DNA of 13,238 nucleotides from an uncultured Gammaproteobacteria bacterium (lineage in GTDB: Bacteria > Pseudomonadota > Gammaproteobacteria > Nitrosococcales > Methylophagaceae). The stretch covers positions 1 to 13,238 of the forward strand of contig CAJXPP010000034.1 of NCBI GenBank assembly GCA_913058195.1, read 5' to 3'. Shown here piece after piece: positions 6,835-13,238 of the stretch (positions within the stretch are counted from its first letter, which is position 1; each line of letters starts with the position of its first letter). The notes under the pieces were generated by a model. The model was not told the DNA's origin. It did no database searches and saw nothing but the letters and a program-made list of their open reading frames with translations. The position numbers and the translations under genes are program-made.

Positions 6835-7152
6835 TTACTGTTCGCTCGAGCAAAAAACATCACGCATCATTTCAACTAACCGTAATGTCCGCTCATCCTT
6901 CACGCGATAAAAAATACGGTTCGCATCACGACGTGAAGCCAATATTTCTTTATCTCTTAATCTTGCCAAATGTTGAGACACATTACTCTGAGTTGTGCCG
7001 ACACAATTAACAATAGTTTGAACAGATAATTCATCTTCCCCAACTGCACACAATATCTTTAATCGTATTGGATGCGACATTGCTTTCAATGCTAACGCCG
7101 CACGCTCAATATCGCTATCGTGAGCAATAATAGTCTCTCTAACTTCTGACAC
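6835..7152 (-). CDS. ArsR-family repressor, probable reactive-sulfur sensor (YgaV/BigR/SqrR-like)
   Basis: Winged-helix DNA-binding regulator of the ArsR/SmtB family, 105 residues from the GTG at 7152. The core begins AALALKAMSHPIRLKILC, and the recognition helix region is TTQSNVSQHLARLRDK. The wing is RRDANRIFYRV. There is no metal-binding ELCVCDL motif of arsenic or zinc sensors. Instead Cys35 (in KILC) and Cys101 (in DVFC) are 66 residues apart, matching the two sensing cysteines of SqrR/BigR and the E. coli YgaV pattern; there is a third Cys50. The frame is open up to a GTG at 7200, but that start would add a hydrophobic MPLWLIFSYITVLVAVV extension that lies in the promoter and lacks a ribosome site. 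GTG 7152 has GGTGG five bases upstream. It probably represses its own operon. Confidence 0.85.
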   Translation of the reverse strand: MSEVRETIIAHDSDIERAALALKAMSHPIRLKILCAVGEDELSVQTIVNCVGTTQSNVSQHLARLRDKEILASRRDANRIFYRVKDERTLRLVEMMRDVFCSSEQ

Positions 7153-7198
7153 AACAGCCACCAACACGGTAATATAACTAAAAATTAGCCACAAAGGC

Positions 7199-7243
7199 AC
7201 ACATAATACACGCGATTTTCAATGATTTGCATGTATTGTGTAT
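7199..7243 (-). promoter_or_regulatory. Candidate arsR operon promoter with 15-bp inverted repeat operator
   Basis: The arms ACACATAATACACGC (7199-7213) and GCATGTATTGTGTAT (7229-7243) are inverted copies matching at 12 of 15 positions, with centres 30 bp apart, about three helical turns. The minus strand also reads TATTAT at 7208-7203 as a possible -10, with a weak -35 TGCAAA 17 bp upstream. The repeat arms overlap both boxes, as expected for autorepression. The predicted transcript start near 7196 gives a ~45-base leader to the GTG at 7152. Confidence 0.45.
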
Positions 7244-7275
7244 ATCTTGCTGTCAAACAGCGCATATTCAAGTAA

Positions 7276-7281
7276 TATAAT
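7276..7281 (+). promoter_or_regulatory. Candidate -10 box for gpmI
   Basis: TATAAT lies 30 bases before the gpmI ATG, in an AT-rich stretch. The expected -35 region has only weak matches (GTCAAA at 18 bp), so the promoter may need an activator or the UP-like AT-rich DNA. An AGAAGGA ribosome site lies seven bases before the ATG. Confidence 0.45.
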
Positions 7282-7311
7282 TAATGCTTATTACATTAGA
7301 AGGATGATTAC

Positions 7312-8847
7312 ATGAAGCACCCTCACCGCCCTTTAGCACTCATCATTTTAGATGGGTGGGGATACAGTGAAGATCCAAAACATAATGCTATTCATGCGGC
7401 AAAAACGCCTGTATGGGATCAGCTTTGGCAAAACTACCCGCATACTTTAATTAGCGCATCGGGTACTGGTGTTGGTCTACCAAGTAATCAAATGGGCAAT
7501 TCAGAAGTGGGTCATCTTAATTTGGGTGCCGGCCGCGTTGTCTATCAAGAATTTACACGTATTAGTCGTGCCATTAAAACCGGCTCATTCTTCACTAACC
7601 GAACACTTACGGATGCGGTAGACAAAGCCCTAGAAAGCGATAATGCCGTCCATATATTCGGTTTATTATCACCTGGTGGCGTACATAGCCATGAAGAACA
7701 TATTCAAGCCATGGTTGAATTAGCCATTAAGCGTGGTGTAAAAAAAGTGTATGTACATGCCTTCCTTGATGGTCGCGACACGCCTCCCAAAAGTGCACAA
7801 GCTTCTATTGACGCTATGGAAGAAAAATTCAAACAGCTAGGAGGAGGGCAATTTGCTTCTCTTATTGGCCGTTTTTATGCACTTGACCGAGATCAACGCT
7901 GGAACCGTGTCGAACAAGCTTATCAACTGATTGCGAATGGTAAAGGTGCCTTTCAAGCAGATGATGCTTCATCTGCACTTGCCATGGCTTATGATCGAGA
8001 AGAAACCGACGAGTTTGTAAAAGCAACAACTATTGGTGAGCGCAGCATCACAGTCAAAGATGGTGATGCAATTGTCTTTATGAACTTTCGTTCAGATCGC
8101 GCCAGAGAATTAACCAAGACATTTATCGACACAGACTTTGATAGTTTTGAACGTCAACGCCATATCAAACTCGCTGACTTTGTCACCCTGACGGAATATA
8201 AAAAGGACTTTGCAGCGCCAATCGCATTTCCATCAGAACAAATGCACAATGTGCTTGGTGCTCACCTCTCATCACTCGGACTTCATCAACTTCGTATTGC
8301 TGAAACAGAAAAATATGCACACGTCACTTTCTTTTTTAATGGTGGTCGAGATGAGCCCTTTGAAGGCGAAGATCGTATTCTAATACCGTCACCCAAAGTA
8401 ACCACCTACGACCAACAGCCGGCTATGAATGCACCTGAAGTAGCCGATCAATTAGTTAAAGCGATACACAGTAATAAATACGATGCGATTATATGCAATT
8501 TTGCTAATGCCGATATGGTGGGTCACACTGGTGACTATGATGCCGCTATCAAAGCCATCGAAGCACTGGATAACTGTTTAGGTCGCGTTTGGTCAGCATT
8601 GAAAGAATCGGGTGGCGAAATGATTGTCACTGCCGATCATGGTAATGCTGAATTAATGTTAGATGAAGAAACGGGCCAAGCACATACTGCTCATACCAGT
8701 AACCTGGTACCATTAATTTATGCTGGCCGAGAAGGCGAGTGCGCTGATCAAGGAACCTTATCTGATATTGCCCCCACCCTTCTCTCACTGATGGATCAAC
8801 CTATTCCAGCAGAGATGAGTACTCATTTACTTGTTTCATTAAAATAG
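7312..8847 (+). CDS. gpmI: 2,3-bisphosphoglycerate-independent phosphoglycerate mutase GpmI
   Basis: Glycolytic enzyme of the alkaline phosphatase fold that interconverts 3- and 2-phosphoglycerate with a phosphoserine intermediate and two Mn ions. It has 511 residues, against 514 in E. coli. Visible sites are LIILDGWGY (10-18, Asp14), MGNSEVGHLNLGAGR (61-75) with the nucleophile Ser64, HSHEEH (125-130), DGRDTPP (153-159) and NFRSDRARE (258-266). The metal-binding NADMVGHTGD (399-408) and TADHGNAE (440-447) follow, plus a late His461 in AHTAHTSN. A good ribosome site (AGAAGGA) supports the ATG. It is divergent from arsR with a 159-bp gap between start codons and is followed 11 bp later by envC, as in E. 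coli. Confidence 0.98.
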   Translation: MKHPHRPLALIILDGWGYSEDPKHNAIHAAKTPVWDQLWQNYPHTLISASGTGVGLPSNQMGNSEVGHLNLGAGRVVYQEFTRISRAIKTGSFFTNRTLTDAVDKALESDNAVHIFGLLSPGGVHSHEEHIQAMVELAIKRGVKKVYVHAFLDGRDTPPKSAQASIDAMEEKFKQLGGGQFASLIGRFYALDRDQRWNRVEQAYQLIANGKGAFQADDASSALAMAYDREETDEFVKATTIGERSITVKDGDAIVFMNFRSDRARELTKTFIDTDFDSFERQRHIKLADFVTLTEYKKDFAAPIAFPSEQMHNVLGAHLSSLGLHQLRIAETEKYAHVTFFFNGGRDEPFEGEDRILIPSPKVTTYDQQPAMNAPEVADQLVKAIHSNKYDAIICNFANADMVGHTGDYDAAIKAIEALDNCLGRVWSALKESGGEMIVTADHGNAELMLDEETGQAHTAHTSNLVPLIYAGREGECADQGTLSDIAPTLLSLMDQPIPAEMSTHLLVSLK

Positions 8848-8858
8848 TTCCTCACTCC

Positions 8859-10007
8859 ATGGCTTACATTCAGTTTTTATTACTCATAGTCTCAGTTGTT
8901 ATCAGTTCGAACATCTGGGCCAACAGTAAAGAAACTGAACAACAACTGGATTCCGTCAAAACAGAAATTAATGCGATCAATCAAGATCTAATAAAAAATA
9001 AACACTCAAAATTGACACTCTATGCTCAGTTAAAAAAACAAAGCCGCCTAGTTTCAAGCTTAAATAAAGAGCTCTTATCTATTAAGCTAAAAGTAAACGG
9101 CCAGAAGAAACAGTTAGCAAAACTTAAGCAACAAGTCGCTAAGCAGGATCAGTCACACGCTCAGCAACTAGATGCACTTAATTCACAAATACGTAGCGCT
9201 TTTATTAATGGCAAACCAAGCGTCATCAAAGTATTTTTAAATCAACAAAGCCCAACAACTTTGGCGAGAAGTTCTCGCTATTTCCACTACTATCATCAAG
9301 CTAGGCAACAGCAGTTAAAGCGTATAAGCTCTTCCTTAGCGAACTTATCAGAAGATCAGAGACAACTCTATACTGCCCAGAAAAAGCAGCTTCAATTCTA
9401 TGAGCAACAAAAATTAAAACAAAAACAATTACGCTCCCAGACACAGCTGCGTCAAGCGACATTAAAACAACTAGAAGCTAAGATTAATGATCAAGGTTCT
9501 CGATTAGCTACATTACATGAGCAACAACAATCATTAGAACAATTACTCGCCTCATTAAATAAACCTAAGACTAAAGCCTCTTCAATCAGCCCAATAAAAG
9601 GCGGCTCCTTTGCAAAAAGGGCTGGCAGCTTACCATGGCCTCTAAAGGGAAAAGTCATTGCACGCTATGGTAGCTCACGAAATATTGGTAAACTCACATG
9701 GCAAGGCATCTTGATATCTTCTCCTGCTGGAGAGAGTATTGTTGCGACGGCGACAGGGCAAGTTATCTTTGCTGATTGGCTGCGTGGCTTTGGTCTGCTG
9801 CTTATCATCGACCACGGCGATCAATATATGTCATTATATGGCAACAATGAAACATTGTTAAAGCAAGTCGGAGATATTGTCTCTACGGGTGAACTTATCG
9901 CCCAAAGTGGTGACAAAGGTGTACGGCAACACGCTGGTTTATATTTTGAAATTCGGCATAAAGGAAGCCCAACCAATCCATTAAAATGGTTGAGCAAACA
10001 AAGTTAG
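8859..10007 (+). CDS. envC: Murein hydrolase activator EnvC
   Basis: Periplasmic activator of N-acetylmuramoyl-L-alanine amidases, recruited by FtsEX to split septal peptidoglycan. It has 382 residues. A signal peptide covers ~1-21 with likely cleavage after the IWA at 19-21. A long Gln/Lys-rich coiled coil spans ~25-235, and a LytM/M23 domain ~255-380. The LytM domain has lost its zinc ligands: Gln282 lies in TWQG where peptidases have the first His, and AGLYFEI (359-365) replaces HLHFEI. The same degenerate form LYFEI occurs in E. coli EnvC, so this is an activator and not an enzyme. There is no strong ribosome site, and the gene sits 11 bp after gpmI, so coupling is likely. Confidence 0.93.
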   Translation: MAYIQFLLLIVSVVISSNIWANSKETEQQLDSVKTEINAINQDLIKNKHSKLTLYAQLKKQSRLVSSLNKELLSIKLKVNGQKKQLAKLKQQVAKQDQSHAQQLDALNSQIRSAFINGKPSVIKVFLNQQSPTTLARSSRYFHYYHQARQQQLKRISSSLANLSEDQRQLYTAQKKQLQFYEQQKLKQKQLRSQTQLRQATLKQLEAKINDQGSRLATLHEQQQSLEQLLASLNKPKTKASSISPIKGGSFAKRAGSLPWPLKGKVIARYGSSRNIGKLTWQGILISSPAGESIVATATGQVIFADWLRGFGLLLIIDHGDQYMSLYGNNETLLKQVGDIVSTGELIAQSGDKGVRQHAGLYFEIRHKGSPTNPLKWLSKQS

Positions 10008-10032
10008 CGACAAATAATTTTAGGACAACGGT

Positions 10033-11358
10033 ATGAGCTTTAGAAAACGTGATTTGGTTTTACTTACTACAGGTGCAACACTTGGTATTACACTGGCATT
10101 TGGTCAAATGGTCTTTGCCGATAAACCAGCTAAACCAGATCTACCACTAGAAGAGCTTCGTGCTTTCTCTGAAATATTTGGCCGCATAAAAAGTAATTAT
10201 GTTGAGCCCGTTGAAGATAAAGAATTATTACAAAATGCTATCCGAGGTATGTTGTCAGGCTTAGATCCTCACTCAACATATCTTGACCTTAAGGATTTCA
10301 AAGAGCTCCGTGAAGGTACAACAGGTGAGTTCGGTGGCCTTGGTATCGAAGTCACGATGGAAGATGGCTTTGTCAAAGTTGTCTCACCTATTGATGATAC
10401 GCCTGCGGCTGAAGCCGGTGTACTTGCTGGCGATCTAATTATTCGTCTTGATGACACGCCAGTTAAGGGTCTAGATTTAAGTGAAGCTGTCAATATAATG
10501 CGGGGGAAACCTGATAGTAAGCTTTTACTTACAATAATTAGAGATGGAGAAGACAAGCCGCTTAAAATAGAATTAACACGTGCCATTATCAAAGTTAAAA
10601 GTGTTAAACAAAGATTATTAGAACCTGGTTATGGCTATGTAAGAATAAGCACATTTGCATCTCGTACTGGCTCAAGCCTAAAAGAAGCGATCAGTGCGCT
10701 CAAAGTTGAAAATGATGGTCCTTTAGCCGGTCTTGTTCTTGACTTACGTAATAATCCAGGTGGATTATTGGATGCTGCCGTTGAAGTCTCTGACACCTTT
10801 ATTTCCAAAGGTTTAATCGTTTATACAGAAGGTCGAGTTAAAGATTCCAACCAAAAATTTAATGCCAAACCATACGACTTTATCAAAGGCGCACCGCTTG
10901 TAGTTCTAGTAAATGGCGGTTCAGCTTCAGCCTCTGAAATTGTTGCAGGTGCATTACAAGATCATGATCGTGCTGTAATAATTGGTACAAAAACATTTGG
11001 TAAAGGCTCCGTTCAAACAGTAATGCCATTAACCAATGAAACTGCTGTCAAAATGACTACCGCTCGTTACTACACTCCGTCTGGCCGATCAATTCAAGCT
11101 GAAGGGATCGTACCTGATATTGAATTAGAAGCTGTCAAAATAACAACTAGAGAAGCTGCAAGCATTACAGCACTAAGAGAACAAGATTTGACAAAACATC
11201 TTGAGCAGACAGGTTCAAAAGAAGTAGAAAACACTACCGAAGAAGAAGACAGCACTGTTGATGAAATTGATACAACACCATTAGCAGTAAAAGACTATGC
11301 ATTATCTGAAGCGCTCAATTTATTAAAAGGTTTGCATATTCTATCTGCAAAAAAATGA
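10033..11358 (+). CDS. ctpA: C-terminal processing peptidase CtpA/Prc family (S41)
   Basis: Periplasmic serine/lysine protease of the S41 (tail-specific) family. It has 441 residues. An uncleaved or cleavable N-terminal hydrophobic segment spans ~8-29 (LVLLTTGATLGITLAFG, then FADKP), with no lipobox. A PDZ domain covers ~98-185 (GEFGGLGIEV, DDTPAAEAGVLAGDLI). The catalytic core contains LDLRNNPGGLL (236-246), GGSASASEIV (295-304) with likely nucleophile Ser299, and TFGKGSVQT (321-329) with Lys324. The Ser-Lys spacing of 25 equals that of Prc and CtpA. The C-terminus after ~370 is acidic and low in complexity. An AGGAC ribosome site precedes the ATG. The gpmI-envC-ctpA order is known from Pseudomonas. 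It probably trims envelope proteins or controls cell-wall hydrolases. Confidence 0.95.
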   Translation: MSFRKRDLVLLTTGATLGITLAFGQMVFADKPAKPDLPLEELRAFSEIFGRIKSNYVEPVEDKELLQNAIRGMLSGLDPHSTYLDLKDFKELREGTTGEFGGLGIEVTMEDGFVKVVSPIDDTPAAEAGVLAGDLIIRLDDTPVKGLDLSEAVNIMRGKPDSKLLLTIIRDGEDKPLKIELTRAIIKVKSVKQRLLEPGYGYVRISTFASRTGSSLKEAISALKVENDGPLAGLVLDLRNNPGGLLDAAVEVSDTFISKGLIVYTEGRVKDSNQKFNAKPYDFIKGAPLVVLVNGGSASASEIVAGALQDHDRAVIIGTKTFGKGSVQTVMPLTNETAVKMTTARYYTPSGRSIQAEGIVPDIELEAVKITTREAASITALREQDLTKHLEQTGSKEVENTTEEEDSTVDEIDTTPLAVKDYALSEALNLLKGLHILSAKK

Positions 11359-11368
11359 GGTATTAGCT

Positions 11369-11920
11369 ATGTCGACTGTATTGATTCCATTGGCGAAAGG
11401 ATTTGAAGAGCTCGAATCTGTCACCTTAATCGATATTCTTCGTCGTGCTGATATTACCGTCGTTACTGCAAGCTTATCAGAGAATACTCAGGTAACAGCA
11501 AGCCACGGTGTACATTTAGTGGCAGATACCACTCTTGAAACAGTCATTTATGATGATTTTGATATGATTATCTTGCCCGGTGGTCAACCTGGAACGGATA
11601 ATCTTAATCAAGATCCTCATATTCATGCTGTATTAAAACGTCTTTACCAATCTGGCAAAGCAGTAGCCGCTATTTGTGCCGCACCTCTGGTGCTTGCACA
11701 TGCAGGGCTATTAGATGGAAAAGTGGCCACCTGCTTTCCTTCTGTATTAATGCCTACTGAGTGGCCAAATATAACCCTATCAGCAGAGTCAGTCATTATT
11801 GATGGCCGAGTAATTACATCAAAAGGGCCAGGTACCGCTATAGACTTTGCCTTGAGTATTGTTGAATACCTTAAAGATTCACACACTCGTAATGCAGTTG
11901 AAGCAAGCTTAGCTCGCTAA
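11369..11920 (+). CDS. DJ-1/PfpI family protein (YajL-like)
   Basis: Member of the DJ-1/ThiJ/PfpI superfamily, closest in pattern to human DJ-1 and E. coli YajL, which act in oxidative and carbonyl stress and have been proposed as protein deglycases. It has 183 residues, the usual length for DJ-1 proteins. It shows LAKGFEELESVT (8-19) with Glu16 at the DJ-1 Glu18 position, ILPGGQPGTDNL (68-79) and the nucleophile elbow AAICAAP with Cys103. TSKGPGTAIDFALSIVE follows near the C-terminus. GAGGT before the ATG is a good ribosome site, and the gene begins 10 bp after ctpA. The exact chemical activity is not readable from sequence. Confidence 0.93.
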   Translation: MSTVLIPLAKGFEELESVTLIDILRRADITVVTASLSENTQVTASHGVHLVADTTLETVIYDDFDMIILPGGQPGTDNLNQDPHIHAVLKRLYQSGKAVAAICAAPLVLAHAGLLDGKVATCFPSVLMPTEWPNITLSAESVIIDGRVITSKGPGTAIDFALSIVEYLKDSHTRNAVEASLAR

Positions 11921-11949
11921 ACATATCAACTTATCCCTTAGGAGTAGCT

Positions 11950-12738
11950 ATGAATTTAGCCGACTTATCCATTCTGCTCATTGAACCATCATCAACGCAG
12001 CAAAAAATTATTTTAACGCACCTAAAAGAAGAGGGGCTTAATATGATTGATGCTGTAAACACAGGGCAAGAAGCGCTCGACTTCATAACGCTCTATCCTC
12101 CTGATCTTATTATCAGCTCAATGTATTTACCGGATATGACCGCAACAGATTTACTTGCTACTATTCGTAATACAGATACGCTAAAAGAAACTAATTTTAT
12201 GCTTGTTTCCAGTGAAACCAATTACACAACTCTCGAACCTATTCGACAAGCAGGCGTTGTTGCAATATTGCCCAAACCTTTTGTTCATGATGATCTACGT
12301 CGTGCCTTACGCACTACTGTCGATTATATTGACCCCGAACAACTGAGGTTAGAAAATTATGACGTTGCTGAACTAAAAGTACTATTAGTTGATGACAGTT
12401 CAACAGCTCAAAAGCATATTCGGCGAGTACTAACAAATTTAGGTATTCAAGATATCTCAGTCGCTAATAATGGGCTTGAGGCTCTGACAATACTAACTAA
12501 ACAAGAGTTTGATCTCATTGTAACTGACCTAAATATGCCTGAAATGGATGGTCATCAGCTCACGGAGTACGTCCGTAATGAAATGGGTAATTCGTATGTT
12601 CCAATATTAATGGTAACAAGTGAACATGACGCAGCACGTTTGGCGCAGGTCCAACAAGCAGGCGTCTCAGCTATTTGTGACAAACCCTTTGAACCGACCT
12701 CAATTCGTGAAATTCTTTACCGTGTTTTAGATCAATAA
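11950..12738 (+). CDS. Response regulator with pseudo-receiver plus intact receiver domain
   Basis: Two CheY-like receiver domains in tandem with no DNA-binding or enzymatic output; 262 residues. Receiver 2 (~142-262) is complete: Asp148-Asp149 in LLVDDSS, phospho-acceptor Asp193 in DLIVTDLNMPEMDG, Thr223 and Lys245 in CDKPF. Receiver 1 (~6-125) keeps the fold and Lys109 in PKPF, but has Glu12-Pro13 in LLIEPSS where the acidic pair should be and Ser57 in DLIISSMYLPDM where the phospho-Asp should be, so it cannot be phosphorylated in the normal way. AGGAG five bases before the ATG is a strong ribosome site. It follows the DJ-1 gene by 29 bp. No histidine kinase gene is present here, so its partner is unknown; signalling by protein contact is inferred. 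Confidence 0.9.
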   Translation: MNLADLSILLIEPSSTQQKIILTHLKEEGLNMIDAVNTGQEALDFITLYPPDLIISSMYLPDMTATDLLATIRNTDTLKETNFMLVSSETNYTTLEPIRQAGVVAILPKPFVHDDLRRALRTTVDYIDPEQLRLENYDVAELKVLLVDDSSTAQKHIRRVLTNLGIQDISVANNGLEALTILTKQEFDLIVTDLNMPEMDGHQLTEYVRNEMGNSYVPILMVTSEHDAARLAQVQQAGVSAICDKPFEPTSIREILYRVLDQ

Positions 12739-13238
12739 TCACAAATTGGTAAACATAATTAAAGTTATAAGAAAGGCAAGTCAGCCAAGTTGTTTGACTG
12801 TACTTTCATTCACAACTCTTCTCAGCAATCAGTCACTTAGCTAGCCTATTTAGCTATGTTAAAGCTTTGGCACTTTTATTTAGCCAAGTGATGTCAAATT
12901 CATCAAATATCAGTTCAGATGATGGCTTTCTAAAATAAAAACCTTGAAAATAATCAATGCCCATTGCATGCAACTCTGATGCCGCTGCGAAATTAACAAA
13001 TAGCATTGCAGGCAAATTTTGATACGTATGAGCTATTAAACCTGCTTGTATCTGCTGATTTTTCACGAAAACCCTGTCCTTACCAAAGTTTACGAATAGG
13101 CTTTCAAGTCAGTATAAATACTAAACCGCATCTAAAATAACTTACTTTGGCGGCTTTTTTTACTTCAACCCAAATCTATTTTTTATGTCAGGTTTGCGCC
13201 ATGGCAAATTTAATTGTTTCAACACTCGTTATATTAAG
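12739..13238. other. 500-bp region without a confident intact gene
   Basis: Apart from the EAL remnant at 12854-13066, this stretch holds no gene that I can support. 12739-12853 has no clear terminator for the upstream response regulator; a 5-bp AGTCA/TGACT inverted pair (12779-12799) lacks a T-run. At the right edge a minus-strand frame (16 codons to a TGA at 13190-13188) and plus-strand starts (ATG 13185; ATG 13201 with AGGT upstream) are all cut by the window end and too short to identify. Confidence 0.6.
12854..13066 (-). pseudogene. Remnant of an EAL (c-di-GMP phosphodiesterase-type) domain C-terminus
   Basis: This is a 70-codon minus-strand frame from GTG 13066-13064. Its middle reads ASELHAMGIDYFQGFYFRKP, which matches the C-terminal end of EAL domains, where a [LM]G[CIF]DY.QG[YF].F.KP signature follows the last catalytic Glu. 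The catalytic EAL motif and all metal ligands are absent, and VAEGVET-like residues are replaced by MLFVNFAAA. The frame stays open for 14 more codons before the GTG (to 13067-13108), up to an in-frame TGA at 13111-13109 and further stops beyond. That fits a decayed longer gene better than a start here. An AGGG five bases before the GTG could serve as a ribosome site, so a short expressed protein is not excluded. Confidence 0.6.

Noticed and set aside
7153..7200. Longer ArsR protein starting at GTG 7200, with a hydrophobic N-terminus like a membrane segment
   Set aside because: It has no ribosome site, falls in the predicted promoter/operator, and the extension is foreign to the family; GTG 7152 fits better.
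8859..10007. Active M23 zinc peptidase
   Set aside because: The zinc ligands are replaced (Gln282, Gly360 and Tyr362 positions), as in known EnvC activators.
12779..12799. Terminator after the response regulator (AGTCA/TGACT hairpin)
   Set aside because: The stem is only 5 bp with an 11-base loop, low GC and no following T-run.
13126..13161. Plus-strand terminator with GGCGGC followed by a T-run
   Set aside because: The only upstream complement is CCGC about 22 bases away with a mismatch, so the hairpin is too weak.
13185..13238. Start of a plus-strand gene (ATG 13185 or 13201), or end of a minus-strand gene at 13188
   Set aside because: Each is under 20 codons before the window edge, they conflict with one another, and none has a recognisable sequence.
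1..13238. CRISPR array, tRNA or rRNA genes, insertion sequences, phage or defence genes
   Set aside because: I saw no spaced direct repeats, cloverleaf-like sequences, transposase genes with terminal repeats, or phage-type genes on either strand.

Overview
The window reads as a stretch of core chromosome from a gammaproteobacterium with a fairly AT-rich genome. The evidence is the gene order: an ArsR regulator followed by rhodanese (yibN type), grxC, secB and gpsA on the minus strand, divergent from gpmI, envC and ctpA on the plus strand. The yibN-grxC-secB-gpsA / gpmI-envC arrangement is known from Escherichia coli, and gpmI-envC-ctpA from pseudomonads. I cannot name the genus. Bases 1-47 are not biological: they are an Illumina Nextera read-2/i7 adapter left at the contig end, so the first gene is cut artificially.

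Layout. (1) 48-830, minus strand: plsY (acyl-phosphate glycerol-3-phosphate acyltransferase), followed downstream by the start of a DUF2058 (YaiL-like) gene that runs into the adapter. (2) 900-3629: a pteridine/folate block, with folB and folK overlapping by one base on the plus strand, folM convergent with folK on the minus strand (72 bp tail overlap), then a divergent MidA-family methyltransferase. A strong bidirectional terminator lies at 3638-3665. (3) 3686-7152, minus strand: a six-gene probable operon in transcription order arsR, rhodanese, grxC, secB, gpsA, unknown lipoprotein, ending at that same terminator. (4) 7312-12738, plus strand: gpmI, envC, ctpA, a DJ-1/YajL-family gene and a two-receiver response regulator, with gaps of only 10-29 bp, so probably one or two transcripts. 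(5) 12739-13238: about 500 bp without a confident intact gene, holding a decayed C-terminal piece of an EAL domain and two very short open ends at the window edge.

How the genes fit together. plsY and gpsA both serve phospholipid synthesis (G3P supply and first acylation). folB, folK and folM serve dihydrofolate or reduced-pterin synthesis. secB handles export of envelope proteins, envC activates amidases for septal wall splitting, and ctpA is a periplasmic processing protease. Rhodanese, Grx3 and a Cys-containing ArsR regulator form a sulfur/thiol group, which suggests that the operon responds to reactive sulfur.

The window is mostly conserved housekeeping DNA, and I found no convincing new multi-gene system. 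The points most worth following are the persulfide-sensor-like ArsR with a large inverted repeat over its promoter, the unrecognised lipoprotein at the end of the secB-gpsA operon, the pseudo-receiver/receiver tandem regulator, the EAL remnant, the folK/folM antisense overlap, and the adapter artefact.
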